DNA of 64,000 nucleotides from Ulvibacter algarum (GTDB lineage Bacteria; Bacteroidota; Bacteroidia; Flavobacteriales; Flavobacteriaceae): NCBI GenBank assembly GCA_947488905.1, contig CANLBJ010000002.1, positions 434,001 to 498,000 of the forward strand, read 5' to 3'. Shown piece by piece: positions 25,658 to 34,027 of this stretch (position 1 is its first letter; each line of letters starts with the position of its first letter). The notes under the pieces were generated by a model. It saw only the letters and a program-made list of their open reading frames with translations, ran no database searches and was not told where the DNA came from. The position numbers and the translations under genes were made by a program.

Positions 25658-27304
25658 TTATAACTTAATTTTAATATCTGTACCTATTCTATATAAATCT
25701 CCAGAGGCTAAGGCGGTATCAGCATTAGCATTTGCTTCACTAGTATGAACTGTTAAACCGCTAAAATTTATTGAGGTTGCTTTAATTTTTCCTTCTACTA
25801 CCAGTTTTTCGTCAATAGAAGTTGCTGCTGTAGTTCCTATACCTACATTTCCATTATCATCTATACGCATACGTAATTTAATGTCTGCCGTTCCATCTGT
25901 AGAAGTGTGGAAATCAATTCTACCTGGCATATCACCTGCACCTGTTAGGTTATTTGCCATAGCACCCATTCTTATAGCAGAGGCGTTTTTAAAACTAGAG
26001 CCATCATAACCTTGAGCCTCCATGTTGTAATAGTTGGCGTTCAATTTATTAGAGACTGCTGTAGGATTGTTTTGTGTCCCTGCAGCGCTACGTATATGGA
26101 AAGAAGTGATATTATTACCATAACTATGCATATCAAGATCTGCATCACCACTAAAGTTATCATCACCGTGAATCTCTAAAGCTTCTTTTGGTGCATCTGT
26201 TCCAATACCTACTTGGCCATTTTTTAATATTGTTAAAGCATTGTTTTGAGTTGTAACTCCTCCAGATCTAAAACCATTACCTACACTAAATATTCTATCA
26301 GTACCTTGTGTGTCTGTTGTTGAAGCTGGTGTGTAAGATGTATTATATATACCTACAGCTACCTCACTATACGAAGGCGCTAAAAGGTTATTACCAATTG
26401 CCATACTAAAATCACCAGAAGCGTCATTTTCATTACCTAAAGCAAAGGCACCTTGACTACTTGCCGTATTTGTAAATCCAATGGTTGTAGAGTGTAAGCC
26501 AGATGATGTATTTAACCTTCCAAATGCTAACGAATAATCTCCTGAAGCATCAGCTTTATCTCCAAAAGCAAATGAATTTAATGCAGTCGCATCGCTATTT
26601 ATACCCCCTACAAAAGAATGAGTTCCGCTAGAGACATTCCCGCGTCCAATTGCAGTTCCATAATCACCAGAAACTTCATTAATATATCCAAAACTAGTAC
26701 CACTAGTAGAAGAAACATTATTACTTCTACCCAAAGAAACGGCATATTCGCCTGAGGCAATACTTTCTCTTCCTAATGCTACTGCGTGAGTACCACTAGC
26801 TGTATTTCTATACCCTATAGCAACACTGTATGACCCTAAAGATGTATTGTCCCAAGAAGTAGTACTATTACTTCCTGCCCTGAATGCGGCTTTATCTTTG
26901 TCAAAAAACAGACGATTGTCATCGTTTCCTCCAGATACATTGTCTAAAGACTTACTTCCTACTACAAAATCATCTTGATCTCTATTAGTGACATTGTATA
27001 TAACCCCATTGTCACTAACAAACTCTCCTTTTGTATCTATAGGAACCCAAATTGTTCCATTAAAATACCAAAAACCTTCTTGTGCGTTATTTTGAAATAT
27101 TAATAACCCTTTAATTGGGGCTGTAATATTATTTTTTTGAATTTCTGTCATTCTAGGCACAAGAACTCCGCTTGTTGTAGATGTTATATCTAGTGAACTT
27201 GAAGGATCTGGATCTGTGTTATTAATACCTACTTGAGCAAAAGCTGAATTTTCAAACAAGACCATGAATATCAACAGGCTGATTATTTGTAAATATATTT
27301 TCAT
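25658..27304 (-). CDS. Secreted YadA-head-like repeat protein
   Basis: 548 residues. Signal peptide at 1-23 (SAFAQVGIN). Then the Bacteroidota module AQVGINNTDPDPSSSLDI with GVLVPRMT, found in secreted fibre-like proteins. Residues ~155-345 are about a dozen ~14-residue left-handed head repeats of the type SVAIGYRNTASGTHAVALGR, as in trimeric autotransporter heads. A region with GNVGIGT motifs and a short C-terminal part follows; there is no obvious T9SS tail or S74 domain. It probably assembles as a trimer at the cell surface for adhesion. The larger S74 protein at 44315-46639 shares the N-terminal module. Confidence 0.8.
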   Translation of the reverse strand: MKIYLQIISLLIFMVLFENSAFAQVGINNTDPDPSSSLDITSTTSGVLVPRMTEIQKNNITAPIKGLLIFQNNAQEGFWYFNGTIWVPIDTKGEFVSDNGVIYNVTNRDQDDFVVGSKSLDNVSGGNDDNRLFFDKDKAAFRAGSNSTTSWDNTSLGSYSVAIGYRNTASGTHAVALGRESIASGEYAVSLGRSNNVSSTSGTSFGYINEVSGDYGTAIGRGNVSSGTHSFVGGINSDATALNSFAFGDKADASGDYSLAFGRLNTSSGLHSTTIGFTNTASSQGAFALGNENDASGDFSMAIGNNLLAPSYSEVAVGIYNTSYTPASTTDTQGTDRIFSVGNGFRSGGVTTQNNALTILKNGQVGIGTDAPKEALEIHGDDNFSGDADLDMHSYGNNITSFHIRSAAGTQNNPTAVSNKLNANYYNMEAQGYDGSSFKNASAIRMGAMANNLTGAGDMPGRIDFHTSTDGTADIKLRMRIDDNGNVGIGTTAATSIDEKLVVEGKIKATSINFSGLTVHTSEANANADTALASGDLYRIGTDIKIKL

Positions 27305-27572
27305 AACTAAAGTATCTTATATTAAGGTGTTTGCGCGAAAATAAACCTTTTAGCGAAATTAATCGTCTTAAGGCAGTGTTAAAAGATTGTCAATGAAAGA
27401 TAAATCCTACTTTTTGTTTGGTTTTCGTTTATTTACAGATAATTATAGTTTAATTATTAAAGGTTTGCTTAATCATAGATTTGCTTCATTACTAGCAATC
27501 TTATTTTATTTGAGAAAACTATTAATAATTAGTATTTCCGAAGTTGATAAAAGCACACATCTTTTTAAATGT

Positions 27573-27580
27573 TATCTTTG
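27573..27580 (+). promoter_or_regulatory. -7 promoter box of the M13 peptidase gene
   Basis: TAtcTTTG, 20 bases before the ATG at 27601. The 296-bp gap upstream (27305-27600) also holds one ATTTCCGAAG motif at 27534; I see nothing else in it. Confidence 0.55.
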
Positions 27581-27600
27581 GGTAAACAACTACCAATATT

Positions 27601-29631
27601 ATGAAACCATTTATTTATTTTTCTGTTTTGATGCTATTAATGACATCTTGTAAAAACAAATCTAATAGTGCTGAATCTGTACAAGAGGCTAAAGAACCTG
27701 TCGTCTTTGATGGTATTAATTCTTCTATAAAACCGGGTGATAATTTTTACAATCACGTTAATAAAAATTGGTATGATAATGCTGTGATTGCAGATGATCA
27801 AGTGGGAGTTGGGGCGTATCGTTTTTTAAATATCCCGCAGCAAGAATTACTTAAAAATATCTTAGAAGAAGTCTCTGTAGCAGAACATACTGCAGGGAGC
27901 ACAGAACAATTAGTGGGAGATTTTTATGCCTCTGGGATGGATACTTTAAGTATTAATAAACGTGGTATAACTCCTATACAACCCATATTAGATCGTATTA
28001 ATGCTATAAGCAGTATTCCAGAGATGCTTAGTTTTGTGACTACTCAAATGAAGACTGGAGATTATTCTATTTTAGGCGTATACATATCGCCAGATCAAGA
28101 AAATAGTTCTTTAAATATTTTGCATTTAGGTCAAACAGGACTGGGGTTACCAGATCGTGATTATTACTTTAGTGATGATGCTTCTACTTTAAAGATACAG
28201 AAAGCATACAAAACATACTTAGCTAATGGCTTTGAACTTACCAATGAAAAAGACGATGCAAAACTATTAGCTAATAAGGTATATGATATTGAAAAAATGC
28301 TGGCTAAATCTCACAAAACCAGAATTGAACGCAGAAACATTAAAGAAAACTACAATAAAATAACTGTTGAAGATTTAGATAAAAAGCACGCTAATATCTC
28401 GTGGTCTACTATTTTTAAAGAGTTAGGTACTGCCGTTGATGATGTTGATGTACGACAGCCAGCTTATTATGATACTTTAAACTCTATGTTATCATCTGTT
28501 TCTATAGAAGATTGGAAACTATATTTAAAAGCAAACTCAATAAAATCTCACGATGATATTTTGAGCAAGCCTTTTCAGGATGCCTCTTTTGCATATTCAA
28601 AAATACTGTCTGGACAAACAGAGCAACAATCTAGATCAAAGCAGATGGTACGCCGTGTAGATCAGCAATTAGGTTTTGCTTTGGGACAATTGTATGTAAA
28701 ACGTTATTTTAATGAAGATGCAAAAAAACGTGCATTAGCTTTAGTTAATAATTTTCAGAAAACACTAGAGGGGCGTATAGAAAATCTAGAGTGGATGAGT
28801 GATAGTACTAAAGTCAAAGCAAAAGAGAAGCTATTTGCAATTAGTAAAAAAATAGGATACCCAGATGTATGGAAAGAATATGATGTTACTATCAATAAAG
28901 ATAAGTTTTTTGAAAATGTAGTCGCGCTCAGAAAAAGTGAATATGAATATGAATTAGCTCAATTAAATAAAGCGCCTAATAGAGATGAGTGGCACACAAC
29001 ACCATCTACTGTAACGGCTTACTATAATCCTTCTTTAAACGAAATTGTTTTCCCTGCCGGAATTTTACAAGCACCTTATTTTGATTTATATGCAGATGAT
29101 GCAGTAAATTATGGGGGTATAGGGATGGTAATAGGCCACGAGTTTACACACGCCTTTGACGATCAAGGTGCACAATATGATAAAGACGGAAATGTCACAA
29201 ACTGGTGGACAGATGAAGATTATGAAAAGTTTAAAGGAAAAACTAATCAAATAATTGAGCAATATGATGCTTTTACTGTATTAGATAGTTTGCATTTAAA
29301 AGGTGCCTTAACCGTAGGAGAAAATACAGCAGATAATGGTGGTATAGCGATTGCTTTTGATGCTTTTCAGAAAACACCACAAGGGCAGGGTGAAGAAAAA
29401 ATAGGAGGCTTCACTCCAGAACAACGCTTCTTTTTATCAGTTGCTCGTATTTGGCGTGTAAAAATGAGAGACGAGTTTTTACGTAACTATGTGACAACAG
29501 ACCCACATTCTCCACCTATGTGGCGTGTTAACGGCCCATTAATGAACTTTACGCCTTTTTATGAAGCGTTTGATGTTAAGGAAGGTGAACTTAACTTTAG
29601 AACACAAGAAGAGCGCATCTCTATTTGGTAA
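27601..29631 (+). CDS. M13 family metallopeptidase, lipoprotein
   Basis: 676 residues, full length for neprilysin-like M13 peptidases. The lipobox puts the lipidated Cys at 17 (LLMTSC). Catalytic zinc motif HEFTH at His513/Glu514/His517 and the third ligand Glu574 in GENTADNGG; the NAYY-like substrate motif appears as TAYYNPS at ~472. The protein should be anchored in the outer or inner membrane and degrade short peptides in the periplasm or outside. It is followed 63 bases later by an FMN reductase gene. Confidence 0.93.
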   Translation: MKPFIYFSVLMLLMTSCKNKSNSAESVQEAKEPVVFDGINSSIKPGDNFYNHVNKNWYDNAVIADDQVGVGAYRFLNIPQQELLKNILEEVSVAEHTAGSTEQLVGDFYASGMDTLSINKRGITPIQPILDRINAISSIPEMLSFVTTQMKTGDYSILGVYISPDQENSSLNILHLGQTGLGLPDRDYYFSDDASTLKIQKAYKTYLANGFELTNEKDDAKLLANKVYDIEKMLAKSHKTRIERRNIKENYNKITVEDLDKKHANISWSTIFKELGTAVDDVDVRQPAYYDTLNSMLSSVSIEDWKLYLKANSIKSHDDILSKPFQDASFAYSKILSGQTEQQSRSKQMVRRVDQQLGFALGQLYVKRYFNEDAKKRALALVNNFQKTLEGRIENLEWMSDSTKVKAKEKLFAISKKIGYPDVWKEYDVTINKDKFFENVVALRKSEYEYELAQLNKAPNRDEWHTTPSTVTAYYNPSLNEIVFPAGILQAPYFDLYADDAVNYGGIGMVIGHEFTHAFDDQGAQYDKDGNVTNWWTDEDYEKFKGKTNQIIEQYDAFTVLDSLHLKGALTVGENTADNGGIAIAFDAFQKTPQGQGEEKIGGFTPEQRFFLSVARIWRVKMRDEFLRNYVTTDPHSPPMWRVNGPLMNFTPFYEAFDVKEGELNFRTQEERISIW

Positions 29632-29694
29632 TCTGTAAAATGTTAGGATACCTTTAATAAAACGACTTAGTAAAACAACAAATTAGTATTTCAG

Positions 29695-30225
29695 ATGAAA
29701 AAAATAATAGCTCTAGGAGGCAGTAATAGCAAAAACTCTATTAATAAAACATTTGCAACTTATGTGGCAAATCAAGTTAATGATGCAGAAGTTATTGTAG
29801 CAGATTTAAATGATTTTTCAATACCATCATATGGTATTGATCACGAGACAGCCCACGGTATACCTGAGGGAGTTACGCGTTTACATGACTTAATAGATTC
29901 TGTAGATGGCTTAGTTGTGTCTCTTGCAGAGCACAATGGAGCTTACTCTGCGGCCTTTAAAAGCACCTATGATTGGCTCTCAAGAATAAACCCAAAAGTC
30001 TGGAAAAATAAGCCAATGTTGTTAATGGCAACATCACCTGGAGGAAGAGGGGGGAAGTCTGTTCTTGAGATTGCAAAAGGAAGTTTTCCTCGTTTAGGCG
30101 GAAATATTATAGCAGATTTCTCTTTACCATCTTTTAATGACAACTTCTTAGAAACAGGAATTAAAGATGAAACGTTACAAGCAGAATTAAATGATAAGAT
30201 CAAGCTTTTTGAAGCAGCTTTATAA
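29695..30225 (+). CDS. NADPH-dependent FMN reductase
   Basis: 176 residues. Flavodoxin-like fold: phosphate-binding loop GGSNSKNSINKT at 8-19, SLAEHNGAYSAAFKSTYDWLSR in the middle (the active-site segment of the NADPH-dependent FMN reductase family) and the SPGGRGGKSVLE loop. It should reduce FMN or quinones in the cytoplasm using NADPH. It lies between the M13 peptidase and selO genes in the same direction; the gap to the proposed selO start is 17 bases, suggesting co-transcription. Confidence 0.9.
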   Translation: MKKIIALGGSNSKNSINKTFATYVANQVNDAEVIVADLNDFSIPSYGIDHETAHGIPEGVTRLHDLIDSVDGLVVSLAEHNGAYSAAFKSTYDWLSRINPKVWKNKPMLLMATSPGGRGGKSVLEIAKGSFPRLGGNIIADFSLPSFNDNFLETGIKDETLQAELNDKIKLFEAAL

Positions 30226-30242
30226 TCTAAAAAAATAGAATA

Positions 30243-31811
30243 CTGAAACTAAAACTCAACATACAAGATACATTTAGTAGAGAACTGCCAGCAGATCCTA
30301 TTATAGAAAACACTACACGTCAAGTGCGTGGTGCTTGTTTTTCTTATGTAAAACCTAAACATACAGCAAAGCCTTCATTAATACATTTTTCTTCGGAAAT
30401 GTTAAACGAATTAGGCCTTAGTGATGAAGACGCAACTAGTGAAGAGTTTTTAAAAGTATTTTCTGGCAATGAGATTTTACCTAATACTAATCCTTATGCT
30501 ATGTGTTATGGCGGGCATCAGTTTGGTAACTGGGCGGGACAATTAGGTGATGGTCGTGCTATCAATCTTTGCGAAGTTAAAAACAAAGGTAAAAACTGGG
30601 CATTACAGTTAAAAGGAGCAGGAGAGACCCCTTATTCTAGAAACGCAGATGGCTTAGCTGTATTAAGGTCTTCTATTAGAGAATACTTATGTAGTGAAGC
30701 GATGTATCATCTAGGAGTACCTACGACTAGAGCGGTGTCTCTTATGTTAAGTGGCGATGCTGTATTAAGAGATGTTCTTTATAATGGTAATCCAGATTAT
30801 GAAAAAGGAGCTATTGTATGTAGAGCGGCTGAGTCTTTCATACGTTTTGGTAGTTTTGAGATTTTGGCTGCACAGCAAGATGATAAGACCTTAAAAACAC
30901 TTGTAGATTATACTATTAAACATCATTACACTCATCTAGGTAGTCCTTCAAAACGAGTCTACCTTGATTTTTTTAAAGAAGTAACTGCTAGAAGCCTAAA
31001 AATGGTGATAGCGTGGCAACGGGTTGGTTTTGTACATGGAGTAATGAATACAGATAACATGTCAATCTTAGGCTTGACTATAGATTATGGTCCTTATGGC
31101 TGGCTAGAAGGGTATGATCACGGTTGGACCCCAAACACCACAGATAGTGCTAATAAAAGATATCGCTACGGCAACCAGCCACAAATAGTACTCTGGAATT
31201 TATTAAAACTAGCAAATGCTATTTACCCGTTAATTGAAGAAGCAAAACCACTTGAAGATATTCTAACTGCTTATCAAGAAGAACTGCCAGTTGCTTATGT
31301 TAAGATGATGAAATCTAAACTTGGTTTGCAAGAATTAGATAAAGAAGATGGTTTGTTAATAGAGGAATTAGAAAACCTGTTACAAAGTTCAGAAACAGAT
31401 ATGACTATTTTTTTTAGACAATTATCTAATCTGAATAAAGCAAAATCCATTGACGGTTTGTCTATTGTTAAAGAAGCTTTTTATGCTCCACAAGAGATTG
31501 AAGGAAAACTTAAATCTCAATGGTTAGACTGGTTTTTAAAATACCAAAAAAGATTAGAAAAAGAAATAGCAAGTGATGCAGAAAGAAAAGCGTTTATGAA
31601 CACTATAAACCCAAAATATGTGTTACGCAACTACATGGCTCAACTTGCAATTGATAGTGTAGATAAGGGTGATTATAGTGTTGTAAGCGAGTTGTTTATG
31701 ATTTTAGAAAAACCATATAGCGAGCAGCCAGAAAATATAAAATGGTTTGCAAAAAGACCAGAATGGGCAAGAAATAAAGTAGGCTGCTCTATGCTGTCTT
31801 GCAGCTCATAA
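30243..31811 (+). CDS. selO: Protein AMPylase SelO (YdiU/UPF0061 family)
   Basis: 522 residues from a CTG at 30243. The frame is open upstream to a stop at 30228, and the first residues (KLKLNIQDTFSRELPADP) match the conserved N-terminus of the family, but no ATG is available. The first conventional start, GTG at 30324, would remove 27 conserved residues. Pseudokinase-like motifs: KGAGETPYSRNADG, LRSSIREYLCSEAM and NTDNMS (metal-binding Asp). SelO transfers AMP to Ser/Thr/Tyr of proteins, linked to oxidative stress. The C-terminal SCSS carries Cys where eukaryotic SelO has selenocysteine. Confidence 0.88.
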   Translation: MKLKLNIQDTFSRELPADPIIENTTRQVRGACFSYVKPKHTAKPSLIHFSSEMLNELGLSDEDATSEEFLKVFSGNEILPNTNPYAMCYGGHQFGNWAGQLGDGRAINLCEVKNKGKNWALQLKGAGETPYSRNADGLAVLRSSIREYLCSEAMYHLGVPTTRAVSLMLSGDAVLRDVLYNGNPDYEKGAIVCRAAESFIRFGSFEILAAQQDDKTLKTLVDYTIKHHYTHLGSPSKRVYLDFFKEVTARSLKMVIAWQRVGFVHGVMNTDNMSILGLTIDYGPYGWLEGYDHGWTPNTTDSANKRYRYGNQPQIVLWNLLKLANAIYPLIEEAKPLEDILTAYQEELPVAYVKMMKSKLGLQELDKEDGLLIEELENLLQSSETDMTIFFRQLSNLNKAKSIDGLSIVKEAFYAPQEIEGKLKSQWLDWFLKYQKRLEKEIASDAERKAFMNTINPKYVLRNYMAQLAIDSVDKGDYSVVSELFMILEKPYSEQPENIKWFAKRPEWARNKVGCSMLSCSS

Positions 31812-31918
31812 TTGTGCCATCATTTTACTTCAAATTTATTTATAAAGCAAACCCCATCATCAAGGAAAATTGACCACAAAAAGGGAAAAGATTACAAGTT
31901 TAAATTGCATCTCGCAAT

Positions 31919-31926
31919 TAATTTTG
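31919..31926 (+). promoter_or_regulatory. -7 promoter box of the msrA cluster
   Basis: TAatTTTG, a full TAnnTTTG match, 55 bases upstream of the msrA start at 31982. The 170-bp gap after selO thus separates two transcription units. Confidence 0.5.
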
Positions 31927-31981
31927 TAAAGCTAAATGCATCGCATTTGTAAGTTTAATAATAACCTAAAAATAGTACAAT

Positions 31982-32488
31982 ATGAAAAATTATATGAAAG
32001 CGTATATCGCCGGAGGATGTTTCTGGGGTATGGAGGATTTATTTAGAACTAGACCCGGTATTATAAATACAGAAGTAGGTTATCAAGGTGGACACAATGA
32101 GTTTCCTACCTACAGAAATCATCCAGGTCACGCAGAAGGAATAGAACTAACTTATGACCCAGATCAAACTTCTTTTAGTGAGATTCTTGATTATTTTTTT
32201 AGAATTCATAACCCAACTACTATAGATAAACAAGGCAATGATACAGGATCGAGTTATCGTTCAACAATTTTTATTCAAAACGAAGAAGAAAGAAAAGCTG
32301 CACAAGAAGTAATTACATTAGTAAACAAATCTGGAAAATGGGAAGGAAATGTAGTTACAACCTTAGAGCCTTTTACAAGCTTTTGGCCAGCAGAAGATAA
32401 TCATCAAGATTACTTATTAAAAAACCCTAATGGATATACGTGTCATTTTGAGAGGTTTAAAGAGTCTTTTCTTAAAAAGGCAGCATAA
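31982..32488 (+). CDS. msrA: Peptide methionine sulfoxide reductase MsrA
   Basis: 168 residues. Active-site GGCFWG with the catalytic Cys13, and the conserved GYQGG, NHPGHAEGIE and SSYRSTIF (Tyr/Arg) motifs. It reduces the S epimer of methionine sulfoxide in the cytoplasm. The gene opens a cluster with a redoxin gene and a second MsrA-like gene, spaced 23 and 10 bases apart (the first gap measured to the ATG at 32512). The downstream redoxin could recycle the enzyme, in place of thioredoxin (inference). Confidence 0.95.
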   Translation: MKNYMKAYIAGGCFWGMEDLFRTRPGIINTEVGYQGGHNEFPTYRNHPGHAEGIELTYDPDQTSFSEILDYFFRIHNPTTIDKQGNDTGSSYRSTIFIQNEEERKAAQEVITLVNKSGKWEGNVVTTLEPFTSFWPAEDNHQDYLLKNPNGYTCHFERFKESFLKKAA

Positions 32489-32511
32489 TATTTAAAAAAA
32501 CTAAGTTGAAT

Positions 32512-32967
32512 ATGGAGTTAAATGAGCATATTAAGGACTGGAAACTAGACACAATCTTTGGAGATAATGTGCCTCAAGTATCAGATTTTAAAGCGCAACC
32601 GTTGCTTATTTTATTTTTTAGTTTGGGATGTCCAGGTTGTAAAAGTCGTGCATTACCCTTTGCAAATAGGATGGTTTATGAAAATGAACAGGACTTAAAA
32701 GTGATAGGTATTCATACAAGATTTCAAGGCCCTACTTATGAGTTAGAGGCTTTTGAGAAAGTTAAAAAAGAGTACCATGTTCGTTTTCCGTTTTATAAAG
32801 ATGCAAACGGGATGTCTACTTTTAATTTATACCAAGCTGGAGGAACACCACATTGGATTTTAATAGATAAAGATGGTATAGTTGTTTATTCTATTTTTGG
32901 GTCTGACCCCAATAACGCACTGCTACGGTTAGATTTAAAAATTAACGAACTTCTAGAAAAACAATAA
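32512..32967 (+). CDS. Thioredoxin-fold redoxin (TlpA/AhpC-TSA type)
   Basis: 151 residues from the ATG at 32512; an in-frame TTG at 32506 is less likely. Thioredoxin fold with the CPGC active site (Cys40/Cys43) in FFSLGCPGCKSRALPF, the cis-Pro region in GGTPHWILIDKDG and an AhpC/TSA-like insertion. No signal peptide, so cytoplasmic. Flanked by two msrA-like genes in the same operon; a role as reductant for the MsrA proteins is inferred from position. The second cysteine also makes a thiol-peroxidase role possible. Confidence 0.85.
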   Translation: MELNEHIKDWKLDTIFGDNVPQVSDFKAQPLLILFFSLGCPGCKSRALPFANRMVYENEQDLKVIGIHTRFQGPTYELEAFEKVKKEYHVRFPFYKDANGMSTFNLYQAGGTPHWILIDKDGIVVYSIFGSDPNNALLRLDLKINELLEKQ

Positions 32968-32977
32968 CCTCCAGTTA

Positions 32978-33505
32978 ATGCAAGAATTGGATAAAATAGG
33001 TTTTGGCGGTGGTTGTCATTGGTGTACAGAGGCTGTCTTTCAATCATTAATAGGTGTCACAAAAGTAGAGCAAGGATGGATTGCTTCTCAAGGAGAATCA
33101 AGTGCTTTTTCTGAAGCTGTTATTGTTCATTTTGATCCATCATTAATTCCATTAAAAGTATTAGTAGAAATACATCTAAACACTCATAATAGCACCTCAA
33201 ACCATAGTATGCGTACTAAATATCGCTCTGCTATTTATGTGTTCGATAAAAATGAAATAAGTAAATTAGAAAGGGTTCTTTCTTTATTTCGACATAGTTT
33301 TAAACAAAAGCTGATTACTCAAATATTGCACTTTTCAGAATTTAAACCCTCTAGAGAAGCTATTACAGATTACTATTATAAAAATCCTACAAAGCCATTT
33401 TGTGAGACTTTTATAAATCCTAAATTATTGATTTTACTTAAGCAGTTTTCAGTGCATACAAAAACAGCATCTTTGAGACATTTAAATATATCTCAAGATC
33501 TTTAA
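32978..33505 (+). CDS. Divergent MsrA-like protein
   Basis: 175 residues. Recognisable as MsrA by GFGGGCHWCTEAVF near the N-terminus (Cys13 catalytic, Cys16), the FDPSLIPLKVLVEIHLNTHN segment and TKYRSAIYVF. The usual Phe after the catalytic Cys is His, and the GYxGG and GHAE-type motifs are changed (the equivalent of GHAE reads FSEA). Identity to the first msrA is low. Substrate preference is probably altered, or it is a decaying duplicate; the frame is intact. The last gene of the cluster. Confidence 0.8.
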   Translation: MQELDKIGFGGGCHWCTEAVFQSLIGVTKVEQGWIASQGESSAFSEAVIVHFDPSLIPLKVLVEIHLNTHNSTSNHSMRTKYRSAIYVFDKNEISKLERVLSLFRHSFKQKLITQILHFSEFKPSREAITDYYYKNPTKPFCETFINPKLLILLKQFSVHTKTASLRHLNISQDL

Positions 33506-33609
33506 TGCTTCATAAAATGACACATAAATTTATTTTATAATCATTGGATCTTGACAAGACAGAGCTATTTTAAAATACAAACAAAATTATACACACTAAT
33601 TAATTTAAT

Positions 33610-33873
33610 ATGAGCCTTATACAAAACTTAAAAAATTATTTTGATAATGAAAATAACAATCTAGAATCGAGAGCGGTACCAGAAGGTATTTGCCCTAATT
33701 GTTTCGGGAAACAAGAATGGGATGGTGAGTATTTTAAGTTTAAAAAGGGGGAGAATGGTAACCCTAGTGAGGCAACTTATAATAGTTTTGTGCAAGAAGT
33801 AGCTAGAAAATTAGATAAGATTACTATCAATAAAGACACTTACACTTGTGAAACTTGTTTAGTTAGACAGTAA
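33610..33873 (+). CDS. Small protein with two CxxC pairs (zinc-ribbon-like)
   Basis: 87 residues. Cys28/Cys31 in GICPNC and Cys80/Cys83 in TCETC are spaced as a zinc ribbon, probably binding one metal ion with the ends of the protein. The middle (GEYFKFKKGENGNPSEATYNSF) is hydrophilic. Known to me only as a conserved hypothetical of Flavobacteriia; no function assigned. Alone, with a hairpin terminator downstream. Confidence 0.75.
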   Translation: MSLIQNLKNYFDNENNNLESRAVPEGICPNCFGKQEWDGEYFKFKKGENGNPSEATYNSFVQEVARKLDKITINKDTYTCETCLVRQ

Positions 33874-33902
33874 TTTTTCTTCGGAAATTTTAAAGATTTT
33901 AC

Positions 33903-33953
33903 AGAACTCGCATTAAGAATACTATTTATTCTTGATGTGAGTTCTTCATTTTT
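33903..33953 (+). terminator. Intrinsic terminator inside an inverted CTTCGGAAAT pair
   Basis: Imperfect 18-bp stem (AGAACTCGCATTAAGAAT with ATTCTTGATGTGAGTTCT, two mismatches), loop of 7, then a T-run. The hairpin is flanked by TTCTTCGGAAAT (33877) and ATTTCCGAAGAA (33964), a perfect 12-bp outer inverted repeat. Confidence 0.7.
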
Positions 33954-34027
33954 AAGTCATCCCATTTCCGAAGAATATATTTATCTTTAAACTTCTTTGA
34001 GTTTACATATAAATTTTAATACTATAA

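Noticed and set aside
27387-27653. Plus-strand frame of 88 codons before the M13 peptidase
   Set aside because: It overlaps the M13 start in another frame, has hydrophobic random-looking content and no conserved motif; the 27573 promoter box lies inside it.
32506-32511. TTG start for the redoxin gene
   Set aside because: ATG two codons on is the normal start for the family.
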